A DNA stretch of 64,000 nt from Acidobacteriota bacterium (lineage in GTDB: Bacteria > Acidobacteriota > Vicinamibacteria > Vicinamibacterales > Vicinamibacteraceae). The position numbers and the translations under genes were made by a program. The stretch spans positions 186,001 through 250,000 of the forward strand of contig JADLFL010000012.1 in NCBI GenBank assembly GCA_020845575.1, written 5' to 3'. This document shows, piece after piece, positions 23,883-31,509 of the stretch (positions are counted from its first letter, which is position 1; each line of letters begins with the position of its first letter). Below the pieces are notes generated by a model. That model ran no database searches, had not been told where the DNA came from, and saw only the letters and a program-made list of their open reading frames with translations.

Positions 23883-26800
23883 CTACCTCGTGCGCCTCGC
23901 TGCCACGCTCCCCCGACGCGGTAGATGTGCCACGACCCCGACAGCCGCCGATGGGCCCGCTGATGGGGCGCGCCGCTGCAGGCCTTGCGATGTCGCGGTG
24001 AAGCCTGCCGCCTCGAGATGCGGACGCACCTGGGAGTCGAGCGCCGGGCCGCCGTTGATCTCCGCGAGCACCACGGCCGCGGATCGTTCATCGGGATCCG
24101 TACCCGTCATGAGGAGGGCACTCGTCAGCGCCGTCGCGTGCCTGGTGCGATCGGGATCGTGCTCGGGCAGCCACACCAGCAACGACCGGAGACCGCGCGC
24201 GAGCCACGCGGCGAGATGGCCGTCCACGAGCACGACGCGCGCGCCGACACTGCGCGTGGGGCCGCGTCCACTCGCGCCGGGCGGCGGTTCGGGCCATTTC
24301 ACGAGGGCACCGTACGGATTGGCGGGATCGGTCGCCGACAGCACCGCGACCTCCGGTTCCTCCGGCGGTGTCCTGAGCGCCCGCAGGGCGTCCACGGCCG
24401 CCGGCATCGCGAACTGCATGGCGCCCACGCCGTTCACGAAGTACCCGCGCCTGATACGCCCGCTCTCCTCCAGCGTGCGGAAGACGTCGTGGATCGCCGT
24501 GAATCCACCCGGCAGGCTCTCTGCCGATGCCGCCTCGCGCGTGACGATACCGTAACGGGTGAGGAGTTGCTGACCTGTCGCCGCGCTCCACGTCGTGGGT
24601 GTTGTCATCAGGTCGCGGCGTTCCGCCACCAGCGCCCATCGGCCCTCGGCGGCGGGCGGCGCGGACCGTCGCGAGCGGAACGTCCGCGGCGCTCGACTGC
24701 GGCGTTCCCTGACGGCAGCACCGACGTGCGCGCGCAGCGACTGCAGCGTGTCGTTGGTGATGAACCCGCGCCAGACCAGCGACCAGATCGCGTCGACGGT
24801 CTCCTGCGGGAATCCGCCGCCTGCCGCGTCGTGGAGTGCGCCGAAGAACTGCGCGCCGCGCGTACCGAGTGTCTCGAGAATCGCGTCCTCGCGCGGCGAC
24901 AGGTCGGTGCGATCGGGCGGCTGGATGGCCCCGCGCCAGAGCGCCCCCATGTGATCGGCGAGGAACAGCGCGACGCGGCCGTCGCGCTCACCGAGCGGTT
25001 CGACGCCCGTCCACACGACCTCCCCCGCCGCGATCAGGGCGTCGAGGTCGGAGGGCTGGTAGCGCTGCAACCGCGCGGGCAGGATCTCGCGCTCGAGGAT
25101 CGACGCCGCCAACGGCAGTCCCTGCAGCGATTCGACGATGTCGAGGAGGGCGTCGAGACCGCGTCGCCGATGCGTGACGCCCTGCCACTGTGCGAGCAGG
25201 CGACCGAGCACGGGCAGTTCGACGGGCTCGACGTCGGATCGCAGCTTCGCGAGCGACCGTCGTCGCAGCGACGTCAGTACGCCGCTGTCGCACCATTCGC
25301 GATGCTGCCCGCCGGGACGGAACGCGCCTTCGAGGAGGCGCCCTTCCGCGTGCAGAGACGAGAGCGCGAGTTCGGCGGTGGAGCGGCCCAGCCCGAATCG
25401 CGCCGCCACCTCGTCGGTGGTGAACGGCCCGTGCGTGCGCGCGAAGCGCGACACGAGATCGCGGAGCGCGTGCGGCTGTGGAGTCAGCAGCGACTCTGGG
25501 ACGCCCGGTGGCAGTGGCACGCCGAGCGCGTCGCGATAGCGAGCCGCGTCCTCGATGGCCACGTAGCGCTGCTCGCCGGCGATCGACAGCACGAGCGCCC
25601 GTCGCGCCCGCACGAGCCGGTCCCCCGCCGACGTCGGATGCGCTCCTTCCGATGCCGTATGGAGCGAACGGGCTTCAGCCCGTTCGTCAGCGTTGCGCGC
25701 GTGCAGTTCGTCGGCGCTCAGATCGCCGATGCGCAGCAGCAGATCGTGCACGCCATCCAGCGATCGCGCGCGATAGTCGGGCGCCAGGCACTGCAACTGC
25801 GCTTCGAGCGCGGCAAGTGCGTCGGTGTCGAGCAGATCGCGCAGTTCCGCCGATCCCAGCAACGTCTGGAGCTGGACCTGATCGATCGTGAGCGCCTGCG
25901 CGCGACGCTCGGCCAGCGGCGCGTCGCCCTCGTAGAGGTAGTTCGCGACGTAACCGAACAGGAGCGACGCGGCGAACGGCGAGGGCGTCGGCGTGTCTGC
26001 GGTGGCCACGCGGATGCGCCGTGCCTGCACGGCCTGCAGCGTTTCGACGAGCGCCGGCATGTCGAACACGTCGCGCAGGCACTCGCGATACGCCTCGAGG
26101 ATGATGGGGAAGGATCCGTAACGCGCGGCAACGGCCAGCAGATCCTGCGCGCGCTTGCGCTGTTGCCAGAGTGGGGCGCGACGGCCAGGACGCCTGCGCG
26201 GCAGGAGCAACGCACGCCCGGCGCACTCGCGGAAGCGCGCGGCGAAGAGCGACGTCGAGCCAAGCTGCCTCACGACGACGTCCTCGATCTCGTCTGGCGC
26301 AGGGATCAGCCACATCGGATCCGGAGGGTCGTCGGTCTCCGGAAAGCGCACAGCGAACCCATCGTCTGCCCACCACGTCTCGACGTCGAGCCCGAGCCTC
26401 TCGCGCAAGCGGGCGGTGACGGCCATCGCCCATGGCGCGAGCACGCGCGCGCCGAGTGGCGACAGCAGACAGAGCCGCCATTCGCCCATCTCGTCGCGGA
26501 CGCGCTCGATCACGATCGTGCGATCGTCGGGCACCGCGCCCGTGGCCTCTTCCTGCTCCGCGAGGTATTGCAGCAGGTTGGCCGCCGCGAGCGCGTCGAG
26601 GTCGTGCCGCTCTTCGAGTCGCGTGCGCGCCGCGTCAGGCGTGTCGTGCCGCAACTGCCGGACGAGCGCACCGATCTCGCGGCCGAATTCGAGCGGCCGC
26701 CCGGGCGCATCGCCCTTCCAGAACGGCATCTTGCCGGGCTGTCCTGGCGCCGGCGACACCATGACGCGGTCGTGCGAGATGTCCTCGATGCGCCACGACG

Positions 26801-28610
26801 AGGCGCCGAGCAGGAACGTCTCGCCCACGCGGCTTTCGAACACCATCTCCTCGTCGAGTTCACCGACGCGAGCCGTGCCGGCCGCCGCGCCGGCGAGGAA
26901 GACGCCGTACAGGCCGCGGTCGGGAATCGTGCCGGCGTTGGCGATGGCGACGTGTTTGGCGCCCTGCCGTGTCGTGAGTTGATTGACCACGCGATCCCAC
27001 GTGAGACGCGGACGAAGCTCCGCGAACTCGTCGGACGGGTAGCGTCCTGACAACATGTCGAGCACGCCGTCGAAGATCTGCCGAGGGAGCGACGCGAACG
27101 GCGCGGCGTGCATCACGCGCGCGTACAGGTCGTCGGCGTGCCAGTCGTCCATGGCCACCATCGCGACGATCTGCTGCGCGAGCACGTCGAGCGGGTTGCG
27201 CGGCATGAACGAGGCCTCGACGCGTCCGTCGTGCATCGCGCGCACGGCGGCGGCGCACGCCACGAGATCGCCGCGATACTTCGGGAAGATCAGCCCCGCG
27301 CTCGTCGCGCCCACCTGATGGCCGGCCCTCCCGATGCGCTGCAGGCCGCTCGCGACAGACGGCGGCGCTTCGATCTGCACCACGAGATCGACGGCCCCCA
27401 TGTCGATGCCGAGCTCGAGCGACGATGTGCAGGCGAGTCCGCGGAGCCGCCCGGCCTTGAGGGCGTCCTCGATCTCGACGCGCTGCTCGCGCGCGAGCGA
27501 TCCGTGATGCGCGCGGACCAGCGTTTCGCCAGCCAGCTCATTGATCGCGCCCGCAATCCGCTCGGCGAGACGACGGCTGTTGACGAACAGCAGCGTGGAG
27601 GTGTGCGCGCGGATCACGTCGAGGAGACGTGGATGGATGGCCGCCCAGATCGACGGTGCGAGTGGACCGGCTGCCGCGGGCCCGCTCGTGATCGCCTCCA
27701 CCTGCGTCAGGCGCGCCATGTCTTCGACGGGCACTTCGATGTGCAGCGACAGGTGTCGCTTGCGTCCCGCGTCGACGATCTGCACCGGCCGCCACGCAGG
27801 ATCTTCCTGCGGGGCCGGGTTCGGAAAACCGGCCCTACCAGAAGCGTTGGCGCTACCAGAAGCGTCGGCCCTACCCGGAATGTCGGCCTCACCTGGTATG
27901 GTCGGCTCTCCGAGCCCGACCGCACCGCTCCTGCGTGGCGCGCCGCCGAGGAAGCGTGCGACTTCGTCGAGAGGGCGCTGCGTGGCGGAGAGGCCGATGC
28001 GCTGCACCGGACCGCGTGCGCGTGCCTCGAGCCGTTCGAGCGTGAGCGCGAGATGCGCGCCGCGCTTGGTGGCGACCATCGCATGGATCTCGTCGACGAT
28101 CACCGTATGGACGTCGCGCAGCACGTCGCGCGCGTTCGACGTCATCAGCAGGTACAGCGATTCGGGCGTGGTGATGAGGATGTCCGCCGGATGCCGCGTG
28201 AAGCGTGCGCGCTCGCCGGCGGGCGTGTCGCCCGTGCGAACCGCAACCTCCGGCATGTGGTGCGGCACGCCCTGCTCCAGCGCGAGGCGGCTGATGCCGG
28301 CCAGCGGCGCACGCAGGTTGCGCTCGACGTCAACGGCCAGCGCCTTCAGCGGCGAGATGTAGAGCACGCGGCAGCGTTCGCGTGCCGTCGCCGGCGGCTC
28401 GAACATCACCCGGTTGATGCACCAGAGAAAGCCCGTGAGGGTCTTGCCGCTGCCCGTGGGCGCGAGGAGCAGCGTGTGCGCGCCGCTCGCGATGACGGGC
28501 CAGCCCTGCACCTGCGGCGGGGTGGGTCTGGCGAACGCCGCCGAGAACCACTGCGCCACCACCGGGTGGAAGAGTTTGGGCACGTCCACGGTTTTTCGGT
28601 ATCCTCTCAT
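23883..28610 (-). CDS. lhr: Lhr-type large ATP-dependent helicase
   Basis: A 1575-residue SF2 helicase, close to E. coli Lhr (~1540), probably involved in DNA repair. Q-motif-like TPPQVQGWPV, Walker A APTGSGKT (50-57), Ia SPLKALAVD, TTPESLYLLM, DEIH box (173-176), motif III LSAT (207-210), then the RecA2 motifs LLFVNSRRLAERI and GLQRIGRAGHQ. The long C-terminal part contains winged-helix and Lhr-core blocks. Two oddities: residues ~228-272 are a low-complexity insert with four hexapeptide repeats ending in a palindrome, and residues ~973-984 are encoded by a second palindromic repeat. Both keep the frame. The start ATG 28610 has no clear Shine-Dalgarno. It diverges from the small gene at 28654. 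Confidence 0.93.
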   Translation of the reverse strand: MRGYRKTVDVPKLFHPVVAQWFSAAFARPTPPQVQGWPVIASGAHTLLLAPTGSGKTLTGFLWCINRVMFEPPATARERCRVLYISPLKALAVDVERNLRAPLAGISRLALEQGVPHHMPEVAVRTGDTPAGERARFTRHPADILITTPESLYLLMTSNARDVLRDVHTVIVDEIHAMVATKRGAHLALTLERLEARARGPVQRIGLSATQRPLDEVARFLGGAPRRSGAVGLGEPTIPGEADIPGRADASGSANASGRAGFPNPAPQEDPAWRPVQIVDAGRKRHLSLHIEVPVEDMARLTQVEAITSGPAAAGPLAPSIWAAIHPRLLDVIRAHTSTLLFVNSRRLAERIAGAINELAGETLVRAHHGSLAREQRVEIEDALKAGRLRGLACTSSLELGIDMGAVDLVVQIEAPPSVASGLQRIGRAGHQVGATSAGLIFPKYRGDLVACAAAVRAMHDGRVEASFMPRNPLDVLAQQIVAMVAMDDWHADDLYARVMHAAPFASLPRQIFDGVLDMLSGRYPSDEFAELRPRLTWDRVVNQLTTRQGAKHVAIANAGTIPDRGLYGVFLAGAAAGTARVGELDEEMVFESRVGETFLLGASSWRIEDISHDRVMVSPAPGQPGKMPFWKGDAPGRPLEFGREIGALVRQLRHDTPDAARTRLEERHDLDALAAANLLQYLAEQEEATGAVPDDRTIVIERVRDEMGEWRLCLLSPLGARVLAPWAMAVTARLRERLGLDVETWWADDGFAVRFPETDDPPDPMWLIPAPDEIEDVVVRQLGSTSLFAARFRECAGRALLLPRRRPGRRAPLWQQRKRAQDLLAVAARYGSFPIILEAYRECLRDVFDMPALVETLQAVQARRIRVATADTPTPSPFAASLLFGYVANYLYEGDAPLAERRAQALTIDQVQLQTLLGSAELRDLLDTDALAALEAQLQCLAPDYRARSLDGVHDLLLRIGDLSADELHARNADERAEARSLHTASEGAHPTSAGDRLVRARRALVLSIAGEQRYVAIEDAARYRDALGVPLPPGVPESLLTPQPHALRDLVSRFARTHGPFTTDEVAARFGLGRSTAELALSSLHAEGRLLEGAFRPGGQHREWCDSGVLTSLRRRSLAKLRSDVEPVELPVLGRLLAQWQGVTHRRRGLDALLDIVESLQGLPLAASILEREILPARLQRYQPSDLDALIAAGEVVWTGVEPLGERDGRVALFLADHMGALWRGAIQPPDRTDLSPREDAILETLGTRGAQFFGALHDAAGGGFPQETVDAIWSLVWRGFITNDTLQSLRAHVGAAVRERRSRAPRTFRSRRSAPPAAEGRWALVAERRDLMTTPTTWSAATGQQLLTRYGIVTREAASAESLPGGFTAIHDVFRTLEESGRIRRGYFVNGVGAMQFAMPAAVDALRALRTPPEEPEVAVLSATDPANPYGALVKWPEPPPGASGRGPTRSVGARVVLVDGHLAAWLARGLRSLLVWLPEHDPDRTRHATALTSALLMTGTDPDERSAAVVLAEINGGPALDSQVRPHLEAAGFTATSQGLQRRAPSAGPSAAVGVVAHLPRRGSVAARRTR
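25661..25692 (-). repeat. REP-like palindrome family A inside lhr
   Basis: Minus strand: GAACGGGCT-GA-AGCCCGTTC (20 nt) with flanks CGCTGAC and GCTCC. The element at 39294-39325 has the same flanks and length but GAACGGGTT-GA-AACCCGTTC: one C-G pair replaced by T-A, a compensatory change. Read in frame in Lhr at residues ~973-984. Confidence 0.75.
27835..27906 (-). repeat. Four 18-bp tandem repeats inside lhr
   Basis: Units at 27835-27852, 27853-27870, 27871-27888 and 27889-27906 share the pattern CTACCAGAAGCGTCGGCC with divergence rising toward the last unit. In Lhr they encode six-residue repeats such as IPGEAD, IPGRAD, ASGSAN and ASGRAG, between the helicase core strand LGG and the conserved WRPVQIVDAG. 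Unit length is a multiple of three, so copy-number change keeps the frame. Confidence 0.75.
27900..27921. repeat. REP-like palindrome family C inside lhr
   Basis: GGTCGGCT-CTCCG-AGCCCGACC with one bulge, abutting the tandem repeats. A copy at 56753-56774 has the same outline with the T-A pair replaced by C-G (compensatory), and a related core lies at 2569-2592. Confidence 0.6.
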
Positions 28611-28653
28611 GTTGGACCGTGGGCAGGAGCCGCCACGGGGAGGACTGACCTGA

Positions 28654-28908
28654 ATGAGTGATGCCGGAGAAGGGCTCGTCGACGCCGAAGCCCGATTGCA
28701 GGAACAACTTGACGCGCGGGAACACGAGAAGCGTCGCCGCGGCCTGGCCGCCGGCGTCGATCCCGAGAAGCTGCGTGCCCGCGAATCGCTTCGGCTAGCG
28801 AGGGCGGAACTGACGCGTCAGCTCGAGAACACCACCCACCCGGTCCGCAAGGTGCAGATCGAGGCGGCCGTGGCCGAACTCGATCGCCGTCTCGCCGCCG
28901 TTCAGTAG
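28654..28908 (+). CDS. Small coiled-coil protein
   Basis: An 84-residue, highly charged, helical protein (Arg/Glu/Ala/Leu-rich; EARLQEQLDAREHEKRRRG and ESLRLARAELTRQLENT) predicted to form a coiled coil. No family recognised. GGGAGGA lies ~9 nt before the ATG, a good ribosome site. It is 8 nt upstream of pcs and so co-transcribed with it, and diverges from lhr. Its role is unknown. Confidence 0.7.
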   Translation: MSDAGEGLVDAEARLQEQLDAREHEKRRRGLAAGVDPEKLRARESLRLARAELTRQLENTTHPVRKVQIEAAVAELDRRLAAVQ

Positions 28909-28915
28909 CGGGGCA

Positions 28916-29620
28916 GTGCCGAACCGGTTCGCGGCCTTCGGCGTACACGCCTTCACGGCGTCTGGGGCGCTGCTCGGCTGGCTCGCCCTGCGAAGCGCCT
29001 GGGGCCACGACATCCGCACCGCGTTCCTCTGGCTCGCGGTGGCCGTCGCCGTGGATGCCGTCGATGGCGTCATCGCACGGGCCGTCGACGTCAAGCGCCA
29101 CGCGCCGTCGATCGACGGCGCGCGTCTCGACGACATCGTCGATTACTTCACGTACGTCATCGTCCCGCTGGCGATCCTGTGGGAAGGCCGGTGGCTGGGC
29201 GGCGCATCGGGGACGTGCGCCGTGGCCGCCGTGCTCATCGCGAGTGGCCTCGGGTTCTCCAACCTCTCGGCCAAGACCGCCGACCACTTCTTCACGGGCT
29301 GGCCGTCCTACTGGAACATCGTGGCGCTGTACATCGCGGCGTGGGGATGGTCGCAGACCACCGCCACCGTGCTGCTGGTGGTGCTGGCCGCGCTCGTGTT
29401 CGTCCCGATCAAGTACGTCTATCCCTCGCGCACGCCGATCCTCATGGGACTGACGGTGGCCCTCGGCATCATCTGGGCCGTGCAGATGCTGCTGACCATC
29501 TGGTGGCTGCCCGACGTGCCTGCCTGGCTGCGCTGGAGCGGACTGGTCTACCCCGCGTACTACACGGCGCTGTCGTTGTGGCTCAGTGGCTCGTCGCGAG
29601 CCATGCGGCCCGTGACGTGA
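28916..29620 (+). CDS. pcs: Phosphatidylcholine synthase
   Basis: A 234-residue membrane enzyme joining choline to CDP-diacylglycerol to make phosphatidylcholine at the inner membrane. The CDP-alcohol phosphotransferase motif is visible as VDGVIAR ... DGARLDDIVDY (DG-x2-AR-x-G-x3-D-x3-D type, ~44-76), followed by several hydrophobic helices. Features shared with rhizobial Pcs as I recall them: VKRHAPSID before the Gly, DYFTYVIVPL after it, FFTGWPSYWNIV, and PIKYVYPSR. Length matches Pcs (~240). The start is GTG. Its 3' end overlaps the convergent M61 peptidase gene by 38 bp. The enzyme needs exogenous choline. Confidence 0.85.
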   Translation: MPNRFAAFGVHAFTASGALLGWLALRSAWGHDIRTAFLWLAVAVAVDAVDGVIARAVDVKRHAPSIDGARLDDIVDYFTYVIVPLAILWEGRWLGGASGTCAVAAVLIASGLGFSNLSAKTADHFFTGWPSYWNIVALYIAAWGWSQTTATVLLVVLAALVFVPIKYVYPSRTPILMGLTVALGIIWAVQMLLTIWWLPDVPAWLRWSGLVYPAYYTALSLWLSGSSRAMRPVT

Positions 29621-31412
29621 GCTGTTCCGGCGTCGCTCCCGGGCGCGGGATCAGGCGCCATGCGTTGCCGGGTTCCTGCGCGAACGTCACGTCGAGTCGC
29701 ACCAGCTGATCGCGGCGCGCCACGAGGAGCGAGGCGCGCGTCGTCGGCGGGTACTGGTCCATCCGCCGTTCCCACTGGTCGGCCCGTACGCGGATGTCGT
29801 CGATGGCGAGGATCTCATCGTCGACGTTGACACCGGCGGCCGCGGCAGGTGAGTCGCGCTGCACTTCGCTCACCACCAGACGTCCGCCGTCGATCCTCGT
29901 TCGCACGCCGAGCCAGCCCCGTGTCGCACGGCTGTCTGGCGGCAGGAACTGCAGGCCGTATGCGTCGAGCAGGGGCTCGTAGTCCAGCGGCTGCGTCGTG
30001 TCGAGCATGCGCGTCAGCATGTCGGCGATGCCGGCGCCGCCCAGCTCTACGACCACTGCGCGGAACTGCGCCTCCGTGTAGCCTTTCGCCCCGGAGTACC
30101 GTGCGTACGCGAGCCGCATCACATCGTCCAGTGACTTCTGCCCCTGCGTGGCAAGGCGGATGCGCGCGTCAAGCAGCGCGGCGATGACGAGCCCCTTCGT
30201 GTAGTAGCTGATCGTCGTGTTCGGCGAGTTCTCGTCAGGACGGTAGTACTTGATCCACGCATCGAACGACGCCTGCGTCACGGGCGTCACCAGTCGCCCA
30301 GCGGTGCGCTCGACGCCGCTGATGTCGCCCGACAAGCCGACGAAGTAGTCCGCGTCGGACGCGAGACCGGCGCGCCGCACCAGCAGATCGCCGTAGTACG
30401 ACGTGAAGCCTTCGGCAACCCAGAGACTCGGCGTGTAGTTCTCCTGCTCGTAGTCGAACGGTCCGAGGGTGACAGGACGCAGGCGCTTGATGTTCCACAC
30501 GTGGAAGAACTCGTGACCCACGAGGTTGAGCCAGCCCACGTACGCTTCGCGCGTGCCCATCGCCCAGCGCGACGCCATCAGCACCGACGAATTGGCGTGC
30601 TCGAGCCCGCCACCGGCCTCGGTGATCATGTTGATGAACACGTACTTGTCGTACGGCAGGCCGCCCCAGAACGCCTCATGCTCGGCGACGATGCGCTGGA
30701 CGTCGGCAACGGCACGTTCCCCATTCCAGGAGCCGTTCTCGTTGACGTTGACCAGGGCGTGCGGCTTGCCGCCCTGCGTGAACGTGTAGACCTTCATGTC
30801 GCCGGCCACGATCGGGCTGTCCACGAGCGTGTCGTAGTCGGCGGCCACGAACGCGTTCGTCCGGCCGCTGGCCTCCGCGAGTCCGCTCATCGCGTTCAAC
30901 CAGCCGTCGGGCAGCGTGAGCGCGACGTGATGCGGCCGCTGCAACCCGCCGACGAGCGTCAGGTACGTCGATGCGCCCTGCAGCAGCGCGAATCGCGACT
31001 CGATCCAGTTGGTGCGCACGCTCATCTCGCGACCGTAGACGCGATAGCGGATCGTGACGTGCGAGGCGCCACCCGTCTCGACGCTCCAGCGGTTCTTCCG
31101 CGTCTTGACCGGCGCCGAGACGCCAGCGGGTGCCACCACCTGGACGCCTTCGACGTGGCGTGCGTACTCGCGCACGAGGTACGAACCCGGCGTCCAGACC
31201 GCCATCATCAGCTCGATGCGCGGCTGCCCACTCGTCGGATAGGTGGCTTCGACGTCCACGTAGTGCCGCGTCGCGTCGGCGAAACTCAGCGCGTAGGTGA
31301 TCGGGGCGTCGGCCTGCGCCCGCGAGGGCACCCTGGCGGCGGTCTGGGCGTCGGAAGTCATGGGCGACAGGCAGGCGAGTACAGCGAGAACGGTGAGGGT
31401 GTGGCGAATCAT
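29583..31412 (-). CDS. Secreted M61 glycyl-aminopeptidase-like metallopeptidase with PDZ domain
   Basis: A 609-residue exported peptidase. Signal peptide ~1-24 (TLTVLAVLACLSPMTSDAQ). An N-terminal beta domain with MAVWTPGSYLVREY, typical of M61, precedes the gluzincin site HEFFHVWNIKRLRP (His300, Glu301, His304) with the third-ligand Glu in WVAEGFTSYYGDLL. A C-terminal PDZ domain (~500-600, GVNVDDEILAIDDIRV) follows. All catalytic residues are present; probably cleaves N-terminal Gly/Ala from peptides. The start at 31412 begins the signal peptide. It converges with and overlaps pcs at the 3' end and diverges from the penicillin-acylase-like gene. Confidence 0.92.
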   Translation of the reverse strand: MIRHTLTVLAVLACLSPMTSDAQTAARVPSRAQADAPITYALSFADATRHYVDVEATYPTSGQPRIELMMAVWTPGSYLVREYARHVEGVQVVAPAGVSAPVKTRKNRWSVETGGASHVTIRYRVYGREMSVRTNWIESRFALLQGASTYLTLVGGLQRPHHVALTLPDGWLNAMSGLAEASGRTNAFVAADYDTLVDSPIVAGDMKVYTFTQGGKPHALVNVNENGSWNGERAVADVQRIVAEHEAFWGGLPYDKYVFINMITEAGGGLEHANSSVLMASRWAMGTREAYVGWLNLVGHEFFHVWNIKRLRPVTLGPFDYEQENYTPSLWVAEGFTSYYGDLLVRRAGLASDADYFVGLSGDISGVERTAGRLVTPVTQASFDAWIKYYRPDENSPNTTISYYTKGLVIAALLDARIRLATQGQKSLDDVMRLAYARYSGAKGYTEAQFRAVVVELGGAGIADMLTRMLDTTQPLDYEPLLDAYGLQFLPPDSRATRGWLGVRTRIDGGRLVVSEVQRDSPAAAAGVNVDDEILAIDDIRVRADQWERRMDQYPPTTRASLLVARRDQLVRLDVTFAQEPGNAWRLIPRPGATPEQLTSRAAWLATSH

Positions 31413-31509
31413 GGGTCTGGTACGCGCGGTCAGCGCAGCCGGGAGGCACACGCCGGACAAATCATAGGAGATTCCGTTCGCGCGCTCACGTTCGTCATAC
31501 CATGACGCC

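Noticed and set aside
23985-27050. A 1021-codon open frame on the plus strand opposite lhr
   Set aside because: It is the complement of a conserved 1575-residue helicase and has no recognisable motif; Arg/Glu-rich composition fits a shadow of GC-rich coding sequence.
27835-27906. Tandem 18-bp repeats considered as a CRISPR array
   Set aside because: Repeats are contiguous with no spacers, degenerate, and read in frame within lhr; no cas gene is present.
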